Made by a program: the position numbers and the translations under genes. Below, in pieces: positions 42,206 to 54,000 of a stretch of DNA of 64,000 nucleotides. The first letter of the stretch is position 1, and the number at the start of each line of letters is the position of its first letter. Under the pieces are notes generated by a model, which saw nothing but the letters and a program-made list of their open reading frames with translations, made no database searches and was not told where the DNA came from. The DNA comes from Prorocentrum cordatum (Eukaryota; Sar; Dinophyceae; Prorocentrales; Prorocentraceae): assembly GCA_963575745.1 (NCBI GenBank), contig CAUYUJ010014753.1:1-64000 (forward strand). The letters run 5' to 3'.

Positions 42206-42592
42206 ACTGCTGTCCCACACTTCGGGGTTGCAGATTTGGAGTTGTTCTGTGGCGCCGTTGCCCGTTCAACTCATCTTTGTCCCCTGGGGTGGGGTCGCCC
42301 GCCCCCCAGTGGTGTATGAGGGTAGCTGCAGCGATGGCAAAAAAAAAAAAACATTGACCACGACCCGCTGGCGGCCCGCCCGCCGCCGCTGCAGCCGCGG
42401 CCGCCCCGCCTCGCGCGACCCGGCTGCCCCGGCGCGCGACCGAACTGCAGCAGGCAGTGAGTGGGCGCCAGGCACGCCGCCGCTGATGGCGAGGCCGGAG
42501 CCTGCGCCGCATCCGGCCGCGAGGGGGAGCCCGAGGAGCTCGGCTCGGGCGGCGACGTGGAGGAGGGCCCCGACGTCTGATGCCTCCCACTC

Positions 42593-42705
42593 CTCCTCCT
42601 CCTCCTCCTCCTCCTCCTCCTACTACTCCTCCTCCTCCTCCTCCTCCTCGTCCTCCTCCTTCACCTCCTCTTCCTCCTCCTCAGCCTCCTCCTCCGCCGC
42701 CTCCT
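42593..42705. repeat. (TCC)n array
   Basis: TCC with TAC breaks, between GC-rich segments. Confidence 0.9.
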
Positions 42706-42766
42706 ACCTCCGCTGCGCCGCCGACGCCCCCCTTCCAACAGACCGCACCGGGACGGCCCGTCTCAG

Positions 42767-43393
42767 TTGCCGCAGGAGGAGGAGCAGGCGCGCGAGAAGC
42801 ACATTGGCGCACCGAGGACGAGGTGGAAATCAAGAAGCCGCTTCGTTGTTCAAGCTTTGGGATTCGAGCAACGCGGCGCGCACTCAGTCTGTGCGCGAGT
42901 TGCTTCGCGTCGCGCTATGGAAAGGAACGCCGCGCTCAGGTCTTTGGGCGCCGCCGCGAAGTTTCACGTTTCTGGCGCGGTCTGCGCGGTCGCGATCGCG
43001 ACTTGGACGGCCGGCGGCAGCGCGCGTGGCCCCGCGAGCTGCCTTCGCCGCCGGCGCCCGCGACGCGTCGCTGCCGCGCGCTGTGCGCCTCGAGACTTCC
43101 GACCCCAGGTGTCCGGCAGCATCCGGTCGTTCCCGTCGCCGCGCTTCTTTCGCGCGGTTCCGCTGATGCGGCCCGAGCATTTTGATGCGCATGTTTCCTT
43201 CGAAGTTGGCAGCCCCGCTGTGCGAGGCCGCGGCATGCTCGGAGGTTGGTCTCTGATGGAAAGGACGTTCGTTGGCCCCAGATGGTCCATTGAATCATGG
43301 ACGCAACTCTGGCTTTGCCGGAGGCTCGCCGGCAGCTCCGCCAGGCAGGACATCGATCTCAATTCAACGCACCAGTTTCGTCAAAGTGCCTGA
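42767..43393 (+). CDS. 208-codon ORF, product unknown
   Basis: An open frame with mixed composition, especially in the C-terminal third (MRPEHFDAHVSFEVGSP, GGWSLMERTFVGPRWSIESW). The first half is Ala/Arg-rich and overlaps other open frames. No domain, signal peptide or membrane helix is evident. It could be real or chance. Confidence 0.28.
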   Translation: MPQEEEQAREKHIGAPRTRWKSRSRFVVQALGFEQRGAHSVCARVASRRAMERNAALRSLGAAAKFHVSGAVCAVAIATWTAGGSARGPASCLRRRRPRRVAAARCAPRDFRPQVSGSIRSFPSPRFFRAVPLMRPEHFDAHVSFEVGSPAVRGRGMLGGWSLMERTFVGPRWSIESWTQLWLCRRLAGSSARQDIDLNSTHQFRQSA

Positions 43394-44307
43394 TGCTCTT
43401 TGATTCAGAACGCCCTCGGCAACAATCAACGACACTCAATTGCGCAAGGAATTTAGCCAGTGGGATTGCGTGAGTTGTGCAATTGTTGGCGATGCATGTC
43501 CGCAGCCTGCCTGGCGAGGCCCCAGCAAGCCCAGGCGTGTTCATGTATTGAATTATTGTACTAAGCTGCCGCGGTAAATGAAACGCATGAGCGTCGTCTG
43601 CGGCTCGCCGTTGGTTTCGACATGGAGGGCGCCAAGATAGTTATACCTGAGAAATGTGCGTCACCCTCATAGAATCTGTTTTTTGTTCAAAGTTGCATGC
43701 GCGGCCATACACCGCGCCATTCAGTCAAGGCGCCGCGTTGGAACCATCCTCGAGCACGTGCGTGTGTTAGTTTATCTATACACAGACATGCATGTCATGT
43801 TCTCTATTTCTCTTTACCTCTCTCTCTCTCTCTCTCCCTGTCGTTTTCTCTCTCTCTCTCTCTCTCTCTTTCTTTTTCTCTGTTTCTCTCCATCTCTGTT
43901 TCCCTCCTTTCGTCACTGCCTTTGTTTCATGTTATTTCTCTTTACATGTATCTCTCTCTCTCTCTCGCTCTTTCCCCCCTTGCCTCTCATTACCTCTCTC
44001 CCTCGGGCTCTCTCCCTTTCCATCTCTCCTTGTCTTTATTCCTCTTGTCTTTATTTATCTTTCTGTATTTCTGTGTCTATGTATGCAGTTCTCCGTCCCC
44101 ATCCCTCTTTCGCTCCGCCTCCCCTCTCTCGCAGTCCCCCGCTCCTCTCTTGCCCTCCGCTCCTGATCCTCACCGTTCTTCTCTCCCTCCCGTTCCTGTT
44201 TGCCCCCGCGCGCCTCGAAGTACGCCGGGGGCAAGCATGGTGATGCAGGCAGGCATTTGCGGCGGCCTCCTTTTTTTTTCGGGGAAGCGAAATGCGGACC
44301 TCCCCTC
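43394..44307. other. AT-richer spacer and CT-rich array
   Basis: Unique DNA (43394-43795), then a CTCTCT array with spacers (43800-44150). No gene is recognised. Confidence 0.6.
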
Positions 44308-44470
44308 TCAGGAGGAAAAGAAACACACAGACACAATTAATCGTCGATTTCCCAGAAAATATGGGAAAATATGGGAAGTGGGGGGGAAGACAGAAACCCA
44401 GAAAATATGGGAAAATATTGGGAATCTTTTTATTTGTGCGTATTTATTTGTGTGTCCCAGGGCCCCTTCA
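44308..44470 (+). mobile_element. MITE-1 copy
   Basis: TCAGGAGGAAAAGAAACACA to CAGGGCCCCTTCA with the usual interior. Flanking duplication not detected. Confidence 0.88.
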
Positions 44471-45509
44471 AGATGGTCCGCCGGCGCGCGCGATCGCCCC
44501 GTCGGAAGTTCAGGAATAGAGACACAGACACACTTTGGCGCTGGCAAGGGTCACCCGGTCCAGAGTGCTCCCAGTTTCTGCAGGGAGGCCCAGGTGGTTT
44601 CCGAAGCACGTTTTCGCGAAACACCAGTAGCCCCAAAATGGGGCCACACGTTGGGGGCCCTTTGGGCCAAAACCACCCCTGGGCAACTTCCAGAAACGGG
44701 TGCCCAAGCGGAGTTACGCCCGACATCGCGACCCCACGTTGGGTCGTTCTCTAGATTCCCATGCCAGAAGCAAAGGGGTCGTCGTAAATTGTGTCCTGCC
44801 TCCGCCTCTGTCCTTGCTTCCTCCTTGTGCACCCACTCGGACTCATTCGCGCCGAGACTCACTCACACCCCCGTCTCACATCACCATCGTCATCATACGA
44901 ATAGCTATTCACACATACACAGCCCCTGTGATTCATCCCCTTTTCCAACTCGTACTGGGAGCCTTTCATGTTCATCTGTGCGTCATCCGTTTCATTAGTG
45001 CCGACCGGCTCATTTGCACGTTGTCGTTCGTATTGAGACCCACCCAGACCGATATTTCCAGATCTGGACCATTTTGTTTTTCATACCAATTTTGTTATAC
45101 TCGCATATATCCAGCCGTAGCCTGTCACATCCATCAGCGAGATGCATTCATTTTCGGGCTTACTGGCATGTAGTCACCCAGATACAGCCGCTCACAATCG
45201 GACTACCCCATATTCAGACGGACTCCTACTAAGACGCACCCATGTTGAGCAACCGTGTGCCAAATTAATCTGGCAACCCAATGTGAGAAGGCCAGGGGGT
45301 TGGTGACATCCTCCTCTCTCCTCCCCTCCTTCCTCCCCCCACTCTCTTCCCACCAAATCCCGACGTCGTTACCTGTGGTCACAACATGGAGCAGCAGAAA
45401 TTTCGACCCCGAGCCCAAGTTTCTCATCCCGAGCCGTTTCTTCGACGGGGTTTTGTGAGGTCTTCTTGAGGCCGACAGCGGTCCAGCACCTCCCGGCATC
45501 CTGCTATTT
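44471..45509. other. Unique stretch, no gene recognised
   Basis: Several short ORFs, none identifiable. No repeat was noticed apart from short C-rich runs. Confidence 0.4.
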
Positions 45510-46235
45510 TTGACGGCCCGCGGGCGCAGGGGCTCGCGGGGAGGTTCCCGCCGTGGCCACGCGGGCGCCCCGGGAGGCCCCGAAACGCCTGAAAGCCCTC
45601 ACCTTCGAGCCTCGAGCAGCGAAGTTCGAAGCCCCTCACTCGGCGTCATCCCAGCATACTTATACTACATGTGCGTCGCCCCCCGGGGGCGATGCGCGCA
45701 CCGAGAAATCTTACAATATATGCGTCGTGGTGGGCGCATTCTGGCCGCACCGCTCGGGAAACGATATCCTACAGGATGGGTATACTACATGTTTGGGTCG
45801 GGCGCGCGCCTCCAAGGACAACATCTAGTACCAGCATGTCTTTGCGCATCCCACTCATCCTCGAAGCCCTCGTGGCCCTTCCCGCCTGGCCCCGCTCGGA
45901 GGCAGTCTCGGCGCCCCCGCTCGGAGGGCAGGGAACCCCCACCAGACCGAGGAGGAGGGAGTTCCCCCTGCGCGGCCACCGGCAGAAGGGGGGGAGACTT
46001 CGATGGGGCGTTCTGGGGCCGTCTTGGAGGACGTCGGGCCATCTTCGGGTCTCGGGCCGCCTCGACGCCCTCTTGCGGGTCTCGGAGGCCATCGGAACAG
46101 CCCGACCTTCCGCGCGTGCGCCGAAGAGGAGGAGGAGGAGGAGGAGGAGGAGGAGGAAGAGGAGGAGGAGGAGGAGGAGGAGGAGGAGGAGGAGGAAGAG
46201 GAGGAGGAGGAGGAGGAGGAGGAGGGGGGGGGTAG
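45510..46235 (+). other. Open GC-rich stretch ending in a (GAG)n array
   Basis: A plus frame is open through unique DNA (45510-46125; contains GVIPAYLYYMCVAPRG) and the GAG array (46127-46229). Two frames on each strand are equally open, so I do not call a gene. Confidence 0.3.
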
Positions 46236-46239
46236 CGCA

Positions 46240-46527
46240 AACGGGTTTCAGCCAGAGCGGCAGATCTTGCAGGCTCTCGCAGAGCCGGATTCTGGATTGG
46301 CCAGGTGTTCGGGGGCCGCTCGCGGCCTTGGAGACGGCCTGACATGATGCTTGAGTTGGCATGTGTCGGAGGCTGCCAGGAGCCAGAAGGGTTCGTTGGA
46401 CAAGGATGGTTTCGCTGGACTCGAGGTCCTCCCAGCCCGACCTCAGGCACTCCAGCACGACATGAGGCGCCCCAGCTTCTTGGGCCAGACCTTCTCGCCG
46501 TCCTCGAATGTGACCCCACCAAAACAT
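46240..46527 (-). CDS. Candidate minus-strand exon, product unknown
   Basis: An ATG-started minus frame with mixed composition (HVVLECLRSGWEDLESSE, LRHMPTQASCQAVSK) runs toward the GAG array, which on this strand is a CTC pyrimidine tract. A second minus frame upstream (VTFEDGEKVWPKKLG) is also protein-like, suggesting either a frameshift or a different exon phase. Confidence 0.3.
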
Positions 46528-46774
46528 AGACTGGCTCCGCAGGTCCTTGCTGGGTTGGCCGAGCCTGGCTTGCGCTAGCGCCGGTCAGTCCGCACCCGAG
46601 GATGTGCCCTCCCCCTCCAGGCTCTGGAGGATCGAGGCTGGAGGACCCATGTCTTGCGCGGCGGAAGACCTCTCTGGGCCACCGGGAGGCACGTCGTCGC
46701 CACGGCCGGACTCGCCCTGACACCCGGCGTCGCGAGCTTTGGGCAGAGCGTGGACCCCCGGAGGCCTGGAGCCT
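46528..46774. other. Short unique spacer
   Basis: GC-rich and open in several frames. No gene is called. Confidence 0.35.
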
Positions 46775-46948
46775 GTCTCTCAGGAGGGGAAAAAACACAC
46801 AGACACAATTAATCGGCGATTCCCAGAAAATATGGGAACATATGGGAAGTGGGGGGGGAGACAAAAACCCAGAAAATATAGGAAAATATGGGGGATGCTT
46901 TTTTTTTTGTGTGTATTTCTTTGTGTGTCCCAGTTTCCCTTCAGTCTC
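46775..46948 (+). mobile_element. MITE-1 copy with 5-bp target duplication GTCTC
   Basis: Element 46780-46943, TCAGGAGGGGAAAAAACAC to CAGTTTCCCTTCA, between perfect GTCTC copies (46775-46779 and 46944-46948). Confidence 0.92.
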
Positions 46949-47019
46949 TGAGGGGCCAGCTCTCCACCCCGAGTCTCCTGCCGGTCCCGGGGCCCGGCAG
47001 GGGCCCCCAGGGGCAGAAC

Positions 47020-47245
47020 GTTGACTCGGAGGCCCCCAAACGGGGTGGTGACCACACCGTGCGGTGAGTCGTTGGGAATTTTGGGTCACCGCACTGTTTT
47101 GGGACTCGGGTTGTTCTCCGAGGATGTCTCGGGCGACAGGGGCCTCCGTGGTCCCAAGACCGTGCGGTGACGGACCGTGCGGTGAGGTCTTGGGGGATTT
47201 CGAGGTCACCGCACGGTCTGTCACCGCACCGTTTCGGGACCCCAA
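47020..47245. repeat. Palindromic element with ACCGTGCGGTGA words
   Basis: Five or more copies of the near-palindrome CACCGCACGGT in both orientations, with outer ends that are roughly inverted (GGCCCCCAAACGGGGTGGTG against CACCGTTTCGGGACCCC). Probably a fold-back MITE. Confidence 0.65.
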
Positions 47246-47999
47246 AGTTGACAGCCATTGATAGTAAGGGTGATCGACTTCCCAAGGGTACCCTCGCCTC
47301 CTTGCCTCGTCGGTCGTCTCCAGTCCATCCTCAACCACTTTCGAAGGCCAGCCCCGCTCGAAAAGCTTCGGCATGGGCGTCGAAGGCCCCTGCATCCTTG
47401 TCGCGCATCCGTACTATCAGTTCTGATTGTACTCGTCAATGTAAGGATATCAGGGCGCCCCGAATGTCTGGCCGGAACGCACCCGACGATGTGTCTGGGC
47501 CCCCACGCAGAAGAGTTCCAGCCCCAGCCCAGATCGCCCCTTTCTCCCCGGCACGGCCAAGACGGGAGGAGGGAGCGAGCATGGTGGGGGAGATCATCCA
47601 CCCTTTTTCTCCTCATCCCACGTTTTTCCCTCCCCCTCCTCCTCCTCCTCCTTCTCCGCCTCTCTTCCTCCTCCTACTCCTCCTCCTCCTCCTAGACCTC
47701 CTCCTCCTCCTCCTCCTCCTCCTCCTCATCATCATCATCATCATCATCATCATTATCCCCTCCTCCTCCGCCTTTCCATGGGATGCGGTTTGGGGGATGC
47801 TGACTTCAGCATCGGCTCTGGTGCATTCGCGGTCGGAAAGCAGCCGAACCTTACAAATTCTCATAGAATCCCGTCCAATCTCTCCTAATTGTTGACGCTT
47901 CGCGAATCCCCACCAGCCCATCCAGAAACGATGCCCAGAGGAATTGCCTCGATCAGGGAAGCGGGCAGCACACAGAGGAAGGGTCCCCCAGTGGAGGCT
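47246..47999. other. Unique DNA with a TCC/ATC array
   Basis: A TCC array with an (ATC)n end at 47630-47760. Flanks are unique and no gene is recognised. Confidence 0.6.
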
Positions 48000-48715
48000 T
48001 CTTGGAGCGTCTTGGGGGCTTCTTGCTCTTGAAGCGTCTGGGGTGCCTCGGAGAGCTTCCTGGGGCTTTTTGGGGGTCTCTTGGGAGCCTCTTGGAGGCC
48101 TCTTGGGCGCCTGTCGGGGCGTCCTGGGGCCTCCTGGATGCCTCTTTGGGCCCTCTTGAAGCGCTCTTGGAAGCCTTGGGAGCGCTCTTGGAGCCCTCGT
48201 GGGCCATCTTGGAGCCATCTTGAGGCCTCAGCGAGAAAGCCAAAAACATTGATGTTCCAAAGGTTTTGGAAGGATGTTGGCCTCTTCGGGGCCTCCTGGG
48301 GGAGCTCTTCGGCCACTTGGAGCCGTCTTGGAGCGGTCTCTTGGAGCATCGTGGGCGCCATCTTGAGGCACTTGGGATATCTGGAGCATCTTGGAGATCA
48401 TCTTTGGCTCTCCCAGGCGTCACCTGAAGCAGTGCCCCCCCCCCCCAGGAGGCCAACATGTGGCCAAAACCTTAGTAACATCAGCGAGTTTGGCATTGTC
48501 GCCGAGGCCTCTTGGAGCGTCTTGGGTGCCTCTGGGGGGCCTCTGGGGCCTCTTGGAGGTCTCTTGGAGGTCTCTTGGGAGCCTCTTGGGGGCCTCCTGG
48601 GGGCCTCCTGGGGGATCTTGGGGCTTCCTAGCCACCTCTTGGGGCACCCTTGGCAGCCTTGGGGCCATCTGTGGGCCATCTTGGGTGAGATCGATCACAG
48701 GAGGGGGGGGGGGGT
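48000..48715. repeat. CTTGGGG minisatellite
   Basis: 15-20-bp units (GGCCTCTTGGAGCGTCTTGG). Minus-strand ORFs rich in Pro-Arg-Gly-Pro-Gln are artefacts. Confidence 0.9.
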
Positions 48716-49060
48716 TAGGTTAAATTAGCGTTCCCCCCCCAAGAGGCCAAAATGAGGCCAAAACCATAGTAGAATCAATGATGTTGGCTTCCTCGCCGAG
48801 GCCGTTTTGGACGCCCTGACACCTCGCGCCCCCCCCCCCCCTCCAGGTCCAGGAGAGGGGGTAGGGGGAGGGGTCAAGTTAGCCAGCTCGAACGAGCGAG
48901 AGGGCTCCGTCCACTCCCACCCGCCCTCCCACAACATAAGAAGCAAGCGCGTCGCGTCCGACGCCCGTCGTTTATCTTATATCGTGGGCGGCTAGACGTT
49001 CCCCGCGCGCGATGTGCGCCGCGGCCCATCTGTGCAGGTCCCGGGCCAGCCTCACGGGCC
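48716..49060. other. Unique spacer with C runs
   Basis: No gene is recognised. It contains a GTAGGGGGAGGGG tract and an AT-richer end. Confidence 0.35.
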
Positions 49061-49179
49061 AGAGGCGTGCTAAGATCTCCGGTAACTAGTTAACAATCTT
49101 CTAGTTTGCGCGCGCGGGGCGGCCCTTGGGGGCCCCCAGACGAAAAGAACCCCGAGCAGGTCCTGGGCACGCCGGTCCC

Positions 49180-49400
49180 AACGATGGTTTTCTTCTTCGG
49201 CGCTGACTTCCAGGTCCCAGAGCTCCCCAGGAACGCCCCAAGAGAGCCGAGACGCCCCCGAGACGATCCGAGGGGCCCTGAGTCGCCGAAAGATCGTACC
49301 AAGACGCCCAAGATGGCCTCCAGACGGCCGAAGACGCCGCCAAGAAACCGCGGGGAGCCTCTCGAGGCCCTCCAAGAGCCTGAACAAGCAAAAACCTCCC
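49180..49400 (-). repeat. CTTGGGG minisatellite, inverted
   Basis: CCAAGACGCCCAAGATGGCC words. The 130-codon plus ORF across it is an artefact. Confidence 0.75.
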
Positions 49401-49554
49401 AGGCATTCGTCACCCCAGGGCCTCCTGGAACGCCCCGGCGCCCAATGAATTGGCGAGCTAGAAACGAGCGCCGAGCCAAAGCGGGAGCGCAACTTTAAGA
49501 AAATGTCGCTCGGCGCCCAAGCGGGAAGGTCATTTCATTCACTTCGAGCGGGGG

Positions 49555-50290
49555 GGGAGGGGGGTGTGCCGCGCCCAGTTCTTGCCATGCACTCTTGCGG
49601 GGTGGACGACAAGAACAGCTATGTGGGCAGGGAAAATCAGTATGGCATTGCTTCTGACAAGTAAGGTGGCCCCTCCCGCCTTGGGGTTGCCCCAGAAGTC
49701 CGCGCGCGCTGTGCGCCGCGACCCATTCCTGCCACGCATTTCGCACCGTCGAGGACAAGACAGGAGATGATGAAAGGAAAAACGGCAACTCGGTATTGTT
49801 TTTTTATAATCAAGATGGGAGGGCCCGCAGCCCGCATGGACGTCCGCACGCGATGTGCGCCGCGTCCCGTTCCTGCCGCATATTTCGCACCGTCGGCGAC
49901 AAGGGAGGCCATCTGAGAGGAAAAACGGAAACTTTGTATTGATTTTTTACAGTCAGGATGGGCGGGCCCGGATTGACGGCCGCGCGCGCGATGTGCGCCG
50001 CGTCCCATATGTACGCCGCGACCCACTGCTGCCACATATTTCGCACCATCGGCGACAAGGCAGGCCATGCTGAGATGAAAAAACGAAGACTTTGTATTGA
50101 TTTGTTACAGTCAGGATGGGCGGGCCCAGATTGATTGCCGCGCGCGATGTGCGCCGCGTCCCATTCCTGCCACGCTTTTCGCATCGTCGACGACAAGAAA
50201 GACGATGCTGAGAAGAAAAACGGCCACTCAGTATTTATATTCTACAGTCCGCATGGGAGGTCCCGGATTGGGTCGCTATCGGCCGGAATA
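49555..50290. repeat. 133-156-bp tandem repeat, four to five copies
   Basis: GATGTGCGCCGCGTCCCATT and GACAAG words recur at about 49709, 49842, 49990 and 50146, each followed by AAAACGG and TACAGTCAGGATGGGCGGGC. A partial unit starts near 49568. Confidence 0.85.
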
Positions 50291-50640
50291 CAATGTAGGT
50301 GGGGGTATATTCGGATAAGGAACAAGGATAAACCCCTCCCCGATGGGAGGAGAAGGAGGGGTGGAAGAGGAAACTCTCTAAACCACCGACGCCCAGAGGG
50401 CTGGTGGGATTCAGCTTAGTCGTCCGCATCTGGCTCAGTGGCCCTTTATTGTTTCCTTTCCCTTTTCGTGGCTGCTGGCGCGCGGGCGCGCCAGGCTGCT
50501 GCACACAAAGCCTGGACCTGTCTGGCCGGAGGGAGAGGGAGGACGGGAGGGGGAGGAGGCTTCTGCCCTTCCCCTCCATCCTTCCCCCTCCTTTCCCCCC
50601 CCCCCTTCCCTCTCTGCGCGGAACTCCGAGCTTTCATGCT
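50291..50640. other. Unique spacer, no gene recognised
   Basis: Overlapping short ORFs only. Confidence 0.35.
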
Positions 50641-50800
50641 TATGTTTTCTTCCCCAACCATCTTGTGGTGTTGGGTTCTCGTTTTGAAGAGACAGCGCCC
50701 CGCGTCTCCCTCCTCCCGCTGCCCTCTCCTCCTCCCCCTCGTCCCTCCTGCCCCGCCTTGCCTCTGCCCTCTTCGTCGCCATCGTCGTCGTCATCATCAG

Positions 50801-50839
<39 letters not shown>

Positions 50840-52040
50840 TACCATCCTCATTACCACCATCATCATCAGCATCATCAGCATCATCATCACCAGCATCATT
50901 CTCACCAGCATCATCATCATCACCATTACCACTACCACCATCATCATCATCAGCAGCATCGCAATCGCCATCGCCATCGCCATCGCCATGATGATGATTC
51001 CGGCACACCCATTCCGGCACAGCCTTCACACGCTTCGAGGCCCCATAAGGAGCTCCGCCGAAGGTCATGTGTCCGCACCACTCATTTCGGCACACCCCTC
51101 ACACGCTTCGTGGCCCCATAGGAAGTTCCGCCGGAGGTCACGCGTCCGCGCCATCCATTTTGGCGCCCTCCTCACACGCTTCGTGGCCCCATGAGGCGCT
51201 CCTCCGAGGGTCCCCGTGGCGCAGCCCGCATGCGTCCGCGCCACTCACTTCGACACATCCCTCACACGCTTCGTGCCCCCATAGGGAGCTCCACCGAAGG
51301 TTTCAGCGGCTCAGCCCGCATGCGTCCGCGCCACCCATTTTGGCAGACCCCTCACACGCTTTGTGGCTCCATGGAGAACTCCACCGAAGGTTTCAGCGGC
51401 CCATGTCGGCACACCCCTCACACGCTTCGCAGCCCCATATGAAGCTTCATCGAAGGTCCCCGTGGCGCAGCCCGCATGCGTCCGCGCAACCCATCTCGGC
51501 ATGCCCCTCACACGCTTCGTGGCTCCGCAGGGAGCTCCACCGAATGTTTCAGCGGCGTATCCCGCATGCGTCCGCGCCACCCATTTCGGCACACTCTTCA
51601 CACGTTTCGTGGCCCTCATGGGGAGCTCCACCCAAGGTCCCCGTGGCACAGTTCGCACGCGTCCCCGCCACCCACTTCGGCACACCACTCACACGCTTAG
51701 TGCTTAGTGGCCACATAGGGAACTCCATCGACGACCCCACCTGCGCACTTCGTATGCGTTTCCGCCACCTATGCCGGCACGCCCCTGACAAGTTTCGTGG
51801 CCCGATGGGGAGCTCCACCTACGACCCAGTGGCGCAGTTTGCATGCGTCCCCGCCGCTCGTTTCGGCACACTTCTCACACGTTTCGCGCCACATTTCGCC
51901 ACGCCCATCACTCGTGTTGGGGGCCCCACTGGGAGCTCAACCGAAGGCCCCCGCGGCGGTGTTCCCATGCGCCCTCCACCCCGCCCTATTTCGGCACCCC
52001 CCTCACGTCGTCCCACAAGGAGCCCCACCGAAGTCGATGC
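50641..52040. repeat. 80-95-bp GC-rich satellite, block 3, with leader and (ATC)n
   Basis: The leader GGTGTTGGGTTCTCGTTTTG with ACAGCGCCCCGCGTCTCC (50670-50710) precedes CT-rich DNA, an (ATC)n array (50780-50990) and about twelve satellite units. It ends in CCCCACCGAAGTCGATGCTC (52023), the same outer word as block 1. Confidence 0.88.
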
Positions 52041-52555
52041 TCACAGTTGCGGCACCCACGCCAGTTTCTCCTGAGGAGATCAGTGTACAGATGCTTCTTT
52101 CCCTCTCGCTCTCTCTCCTGGCCCTGCTGTGCAGCGCCCGCGGCACGAGTGACCCACCGGCGCCCACAGGCCTCCCTCCCTCCTTTCTTTCCCTTCTTTC
52201 CCCCTTCCTCCCTTCCCTCCCTCCCTTCTTTCCCCCTTCCTCCCTCCCCTCCCTCCCTCCCTCCTCCCTCCTCCCCTCCCCTCCCCTCCCTCCCTTCTTT
52301 CCCCCTTCCCCCCCCCCCCTTCGGGCCCTCGCTGCTTCGCGGCCCCTTTTCCTCGGCCGTGCCCCTCCGCTCGCGTGTCTGGCTCCCGGGGCCCGTCCCT
52401 CGCTTCCTGCCGGCCCCCCATGGGGCCCCGTCGTCCCGCGGTCGGCTGCGTGCACGAGCTCTTGCTCTGACGATGCAAAACCCGAGGATACATCAGCAAA
52501 AGCCCTTCTTCCCCCCCTCTGGGCGAAGAAGATGGCCCGTGTTCTCCTTTTTTTT
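52041..52555. other. CT-rich tract and unique spacer
   Basis: CCTCCCTCCCTTCTTTCCC repeats (52170-52315), then GC-rich DNA. AGCAAAAGCCCTTCTTCCCC (52495) recurs at 53543. Confidence 0.5.
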
Positions 52556-53400
52556 ATTGAATCGCTTCGCTCATTCCGCCGGCCCGTGATATGGCATCGC
52601 TGGTTTTTGTCTGTGTGTTCGTTGCCCATGTTGCGCTCTTGGGGGCGGGTGTCGTTCGGACGCGTTGCGTGGGGAGTTTTGATGGTGAAGCAGTTCCCTG
52701 GGGGTCGTCTCTCGATGGGGCGAAATAGAGTCGTCGTCAAGATGCTTCTTTGGGGGGCCTCTTGGGGTCTGTTGAGAGGCCGTTCGGGGGCGCCTGGGAG
52801 ACATGTTTGAAGCCTTCTGGGGCTTCTTTTGGGCCTCCTGGGAGTCTCCTGGGGCCTCTTGGCGACATCTTGGGGCCTCTTGGAGGCCTCTTGGGGCCTC
52901 TTTGGGACCTCCTGGGCGCCTTCTGGGACGGAGGGCTCCATTTTTGAGTTCTCGGTATCCCTCCTGAGTCCCTCTTGGGCCCGTCTTGGGGCCTCTTGGT
53001 CCGTCTTGGGCGGCACTTGGGCCGTCTTGAGGGCTCTCTTGGGTCGTTTCGGCGCCGTCTTGGGAGCTTCGTGGGCCGTCTTGGAGCGGTCTTGGGGGCC
53101 TCTTGGGCCGTCTTGGAGCGTCCGGAAGCCGAAAAAGCCAGAACACAAAAAACATCGAAAAAACCAATGAAAATCAACGATTTTGGCCTCTTGGGGCTCT
53201 CTTCGGAGGCCTCTTGGAAGGCTCTTGGGGCGTCTTGGAGGCCTCTTGGGCTGTCTTGGGGGCCTTTTGGGCCGTCTTGGGGTCATCTTCGGCGTCTTCG
53301 AGCGCTCTTTGGGCGTCTCGGGGGCCTCTTGGGCAGTCTTGGGGGCCTCTTGGGGCACTCTGAGCGCGCTCTGGGGAGCCTGAGAGGCCGCACCCAGTCT
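52556..53400. repeat. CTTGGGG minisatellite with conserved 5' block
   Basis: A non-repetitive block (GAATCGCTTCGCTCATTCCG at 52559) precedes the minisatellite. A matching block and minisatellite, including GGCGGAGGGCTC and GAGTTCTCGGT words, lie at 62866-63165. The minus-strand 451-codon ORF (PKTAQEAPKTA-like) is an artefact. Confidence 0.85.
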
Positions 53401-53568
53401 CTGAGTAGACTTGGTCGGGCGGCACCGGGCGTTGGTCGGGGTACTTTTCGGTAGAAATACTGTTAATACTGTTAACCAGTTACCGGAGATCTTAGCACGC
53501 CCTGGCCCGTTGGGCCGGCGAATTTTTTAACGAGGATAAATCAGCAAAAACCCTTCTTCCCCCCTCTC

Positions 53569-53720
53569 TCAGAGCGTGAATTGCCTACCCCGCTTTCGCT
53601 TCCAGGCAGAACCGAGTCATGCCACGCGCCCCCTCGTCGAGCGGCCTGACCAGTACAGGTCGTAGTCTGGCATCGCTTGGTGTCTCTTGGAAGCGAGGGT
53701 GGTCAAAAGCGAGGTAGGTT
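53569..53720. mobile_element. Small inverted-repeat element, family D, copy 2
   Basis: Same 152-bp unit as 7533-7684 with about 10% differences; TCAGAGCGTGAATTGCC to AGCGAGGTAGGTT. Confidence 0.65.
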
Positions 53721-54000
53721 TTCTTGCCCCCTACTCTCCCCCCCCCCCGGCCGGCGCGCGCGGGTCCCTCCCGCGGCGGGCGCACAGTCATCGGCAGCCG
53801 ACAGGCACCTCCGCCGCCGCTCCCCAAGCCGGGCAGTTCCCCCCCAGGGGCGGCCAGTCTGACGCCCAGGGCGTGTTTGTTCCCTCCCCCTTGCCTTGTG
53901 TCGAAGAATTGAACATTTGTGCCTCGTTTGCCCTCCCTCCCTCTCCCTTTGTTTTCGATTGCCTCGTGCCTCTTGCCTCGTGCTCCCTCCCCCCCTCGTG
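53721..54000. other. GC-rich spacer, intron-like on the minus strand
   Basis: Open on both strands. Pyrimidine-rich on plus (53930-54000). No gene call. Confidence 0.3.

Larger units (their letters stand above)
49061..53508. repeat. Inverted 38-bp repeats bounding 4.4 kb
   Basis: GGCGTGCTAAGATCTCCGGT and GTTAAC words at 49061-49095 recur inverted at 53472-53508, with AACTAGTTAAC against AACCAGTTAAC. The interval holds only minisatellite and satellite DNA. It may be a large fold-back transposon or two copies of a dispersed element in opposite orientation. Confidence 0.6.

Noticed and set aside
45785-47395. 536-codon minus ORF
   Set aside because: It reads through a GAG array, a MITE-1 copy and a palindromic element without any coherent protein segment spanning them.
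52003-53358. 451-codon minus ORF of PKTAQEAP-like repeats, and similar ones at 29500, 48000 and 49100
   Set aside because: Minisatellite translation; the same pattern appears at several unrelated sites and on the opposite strand.
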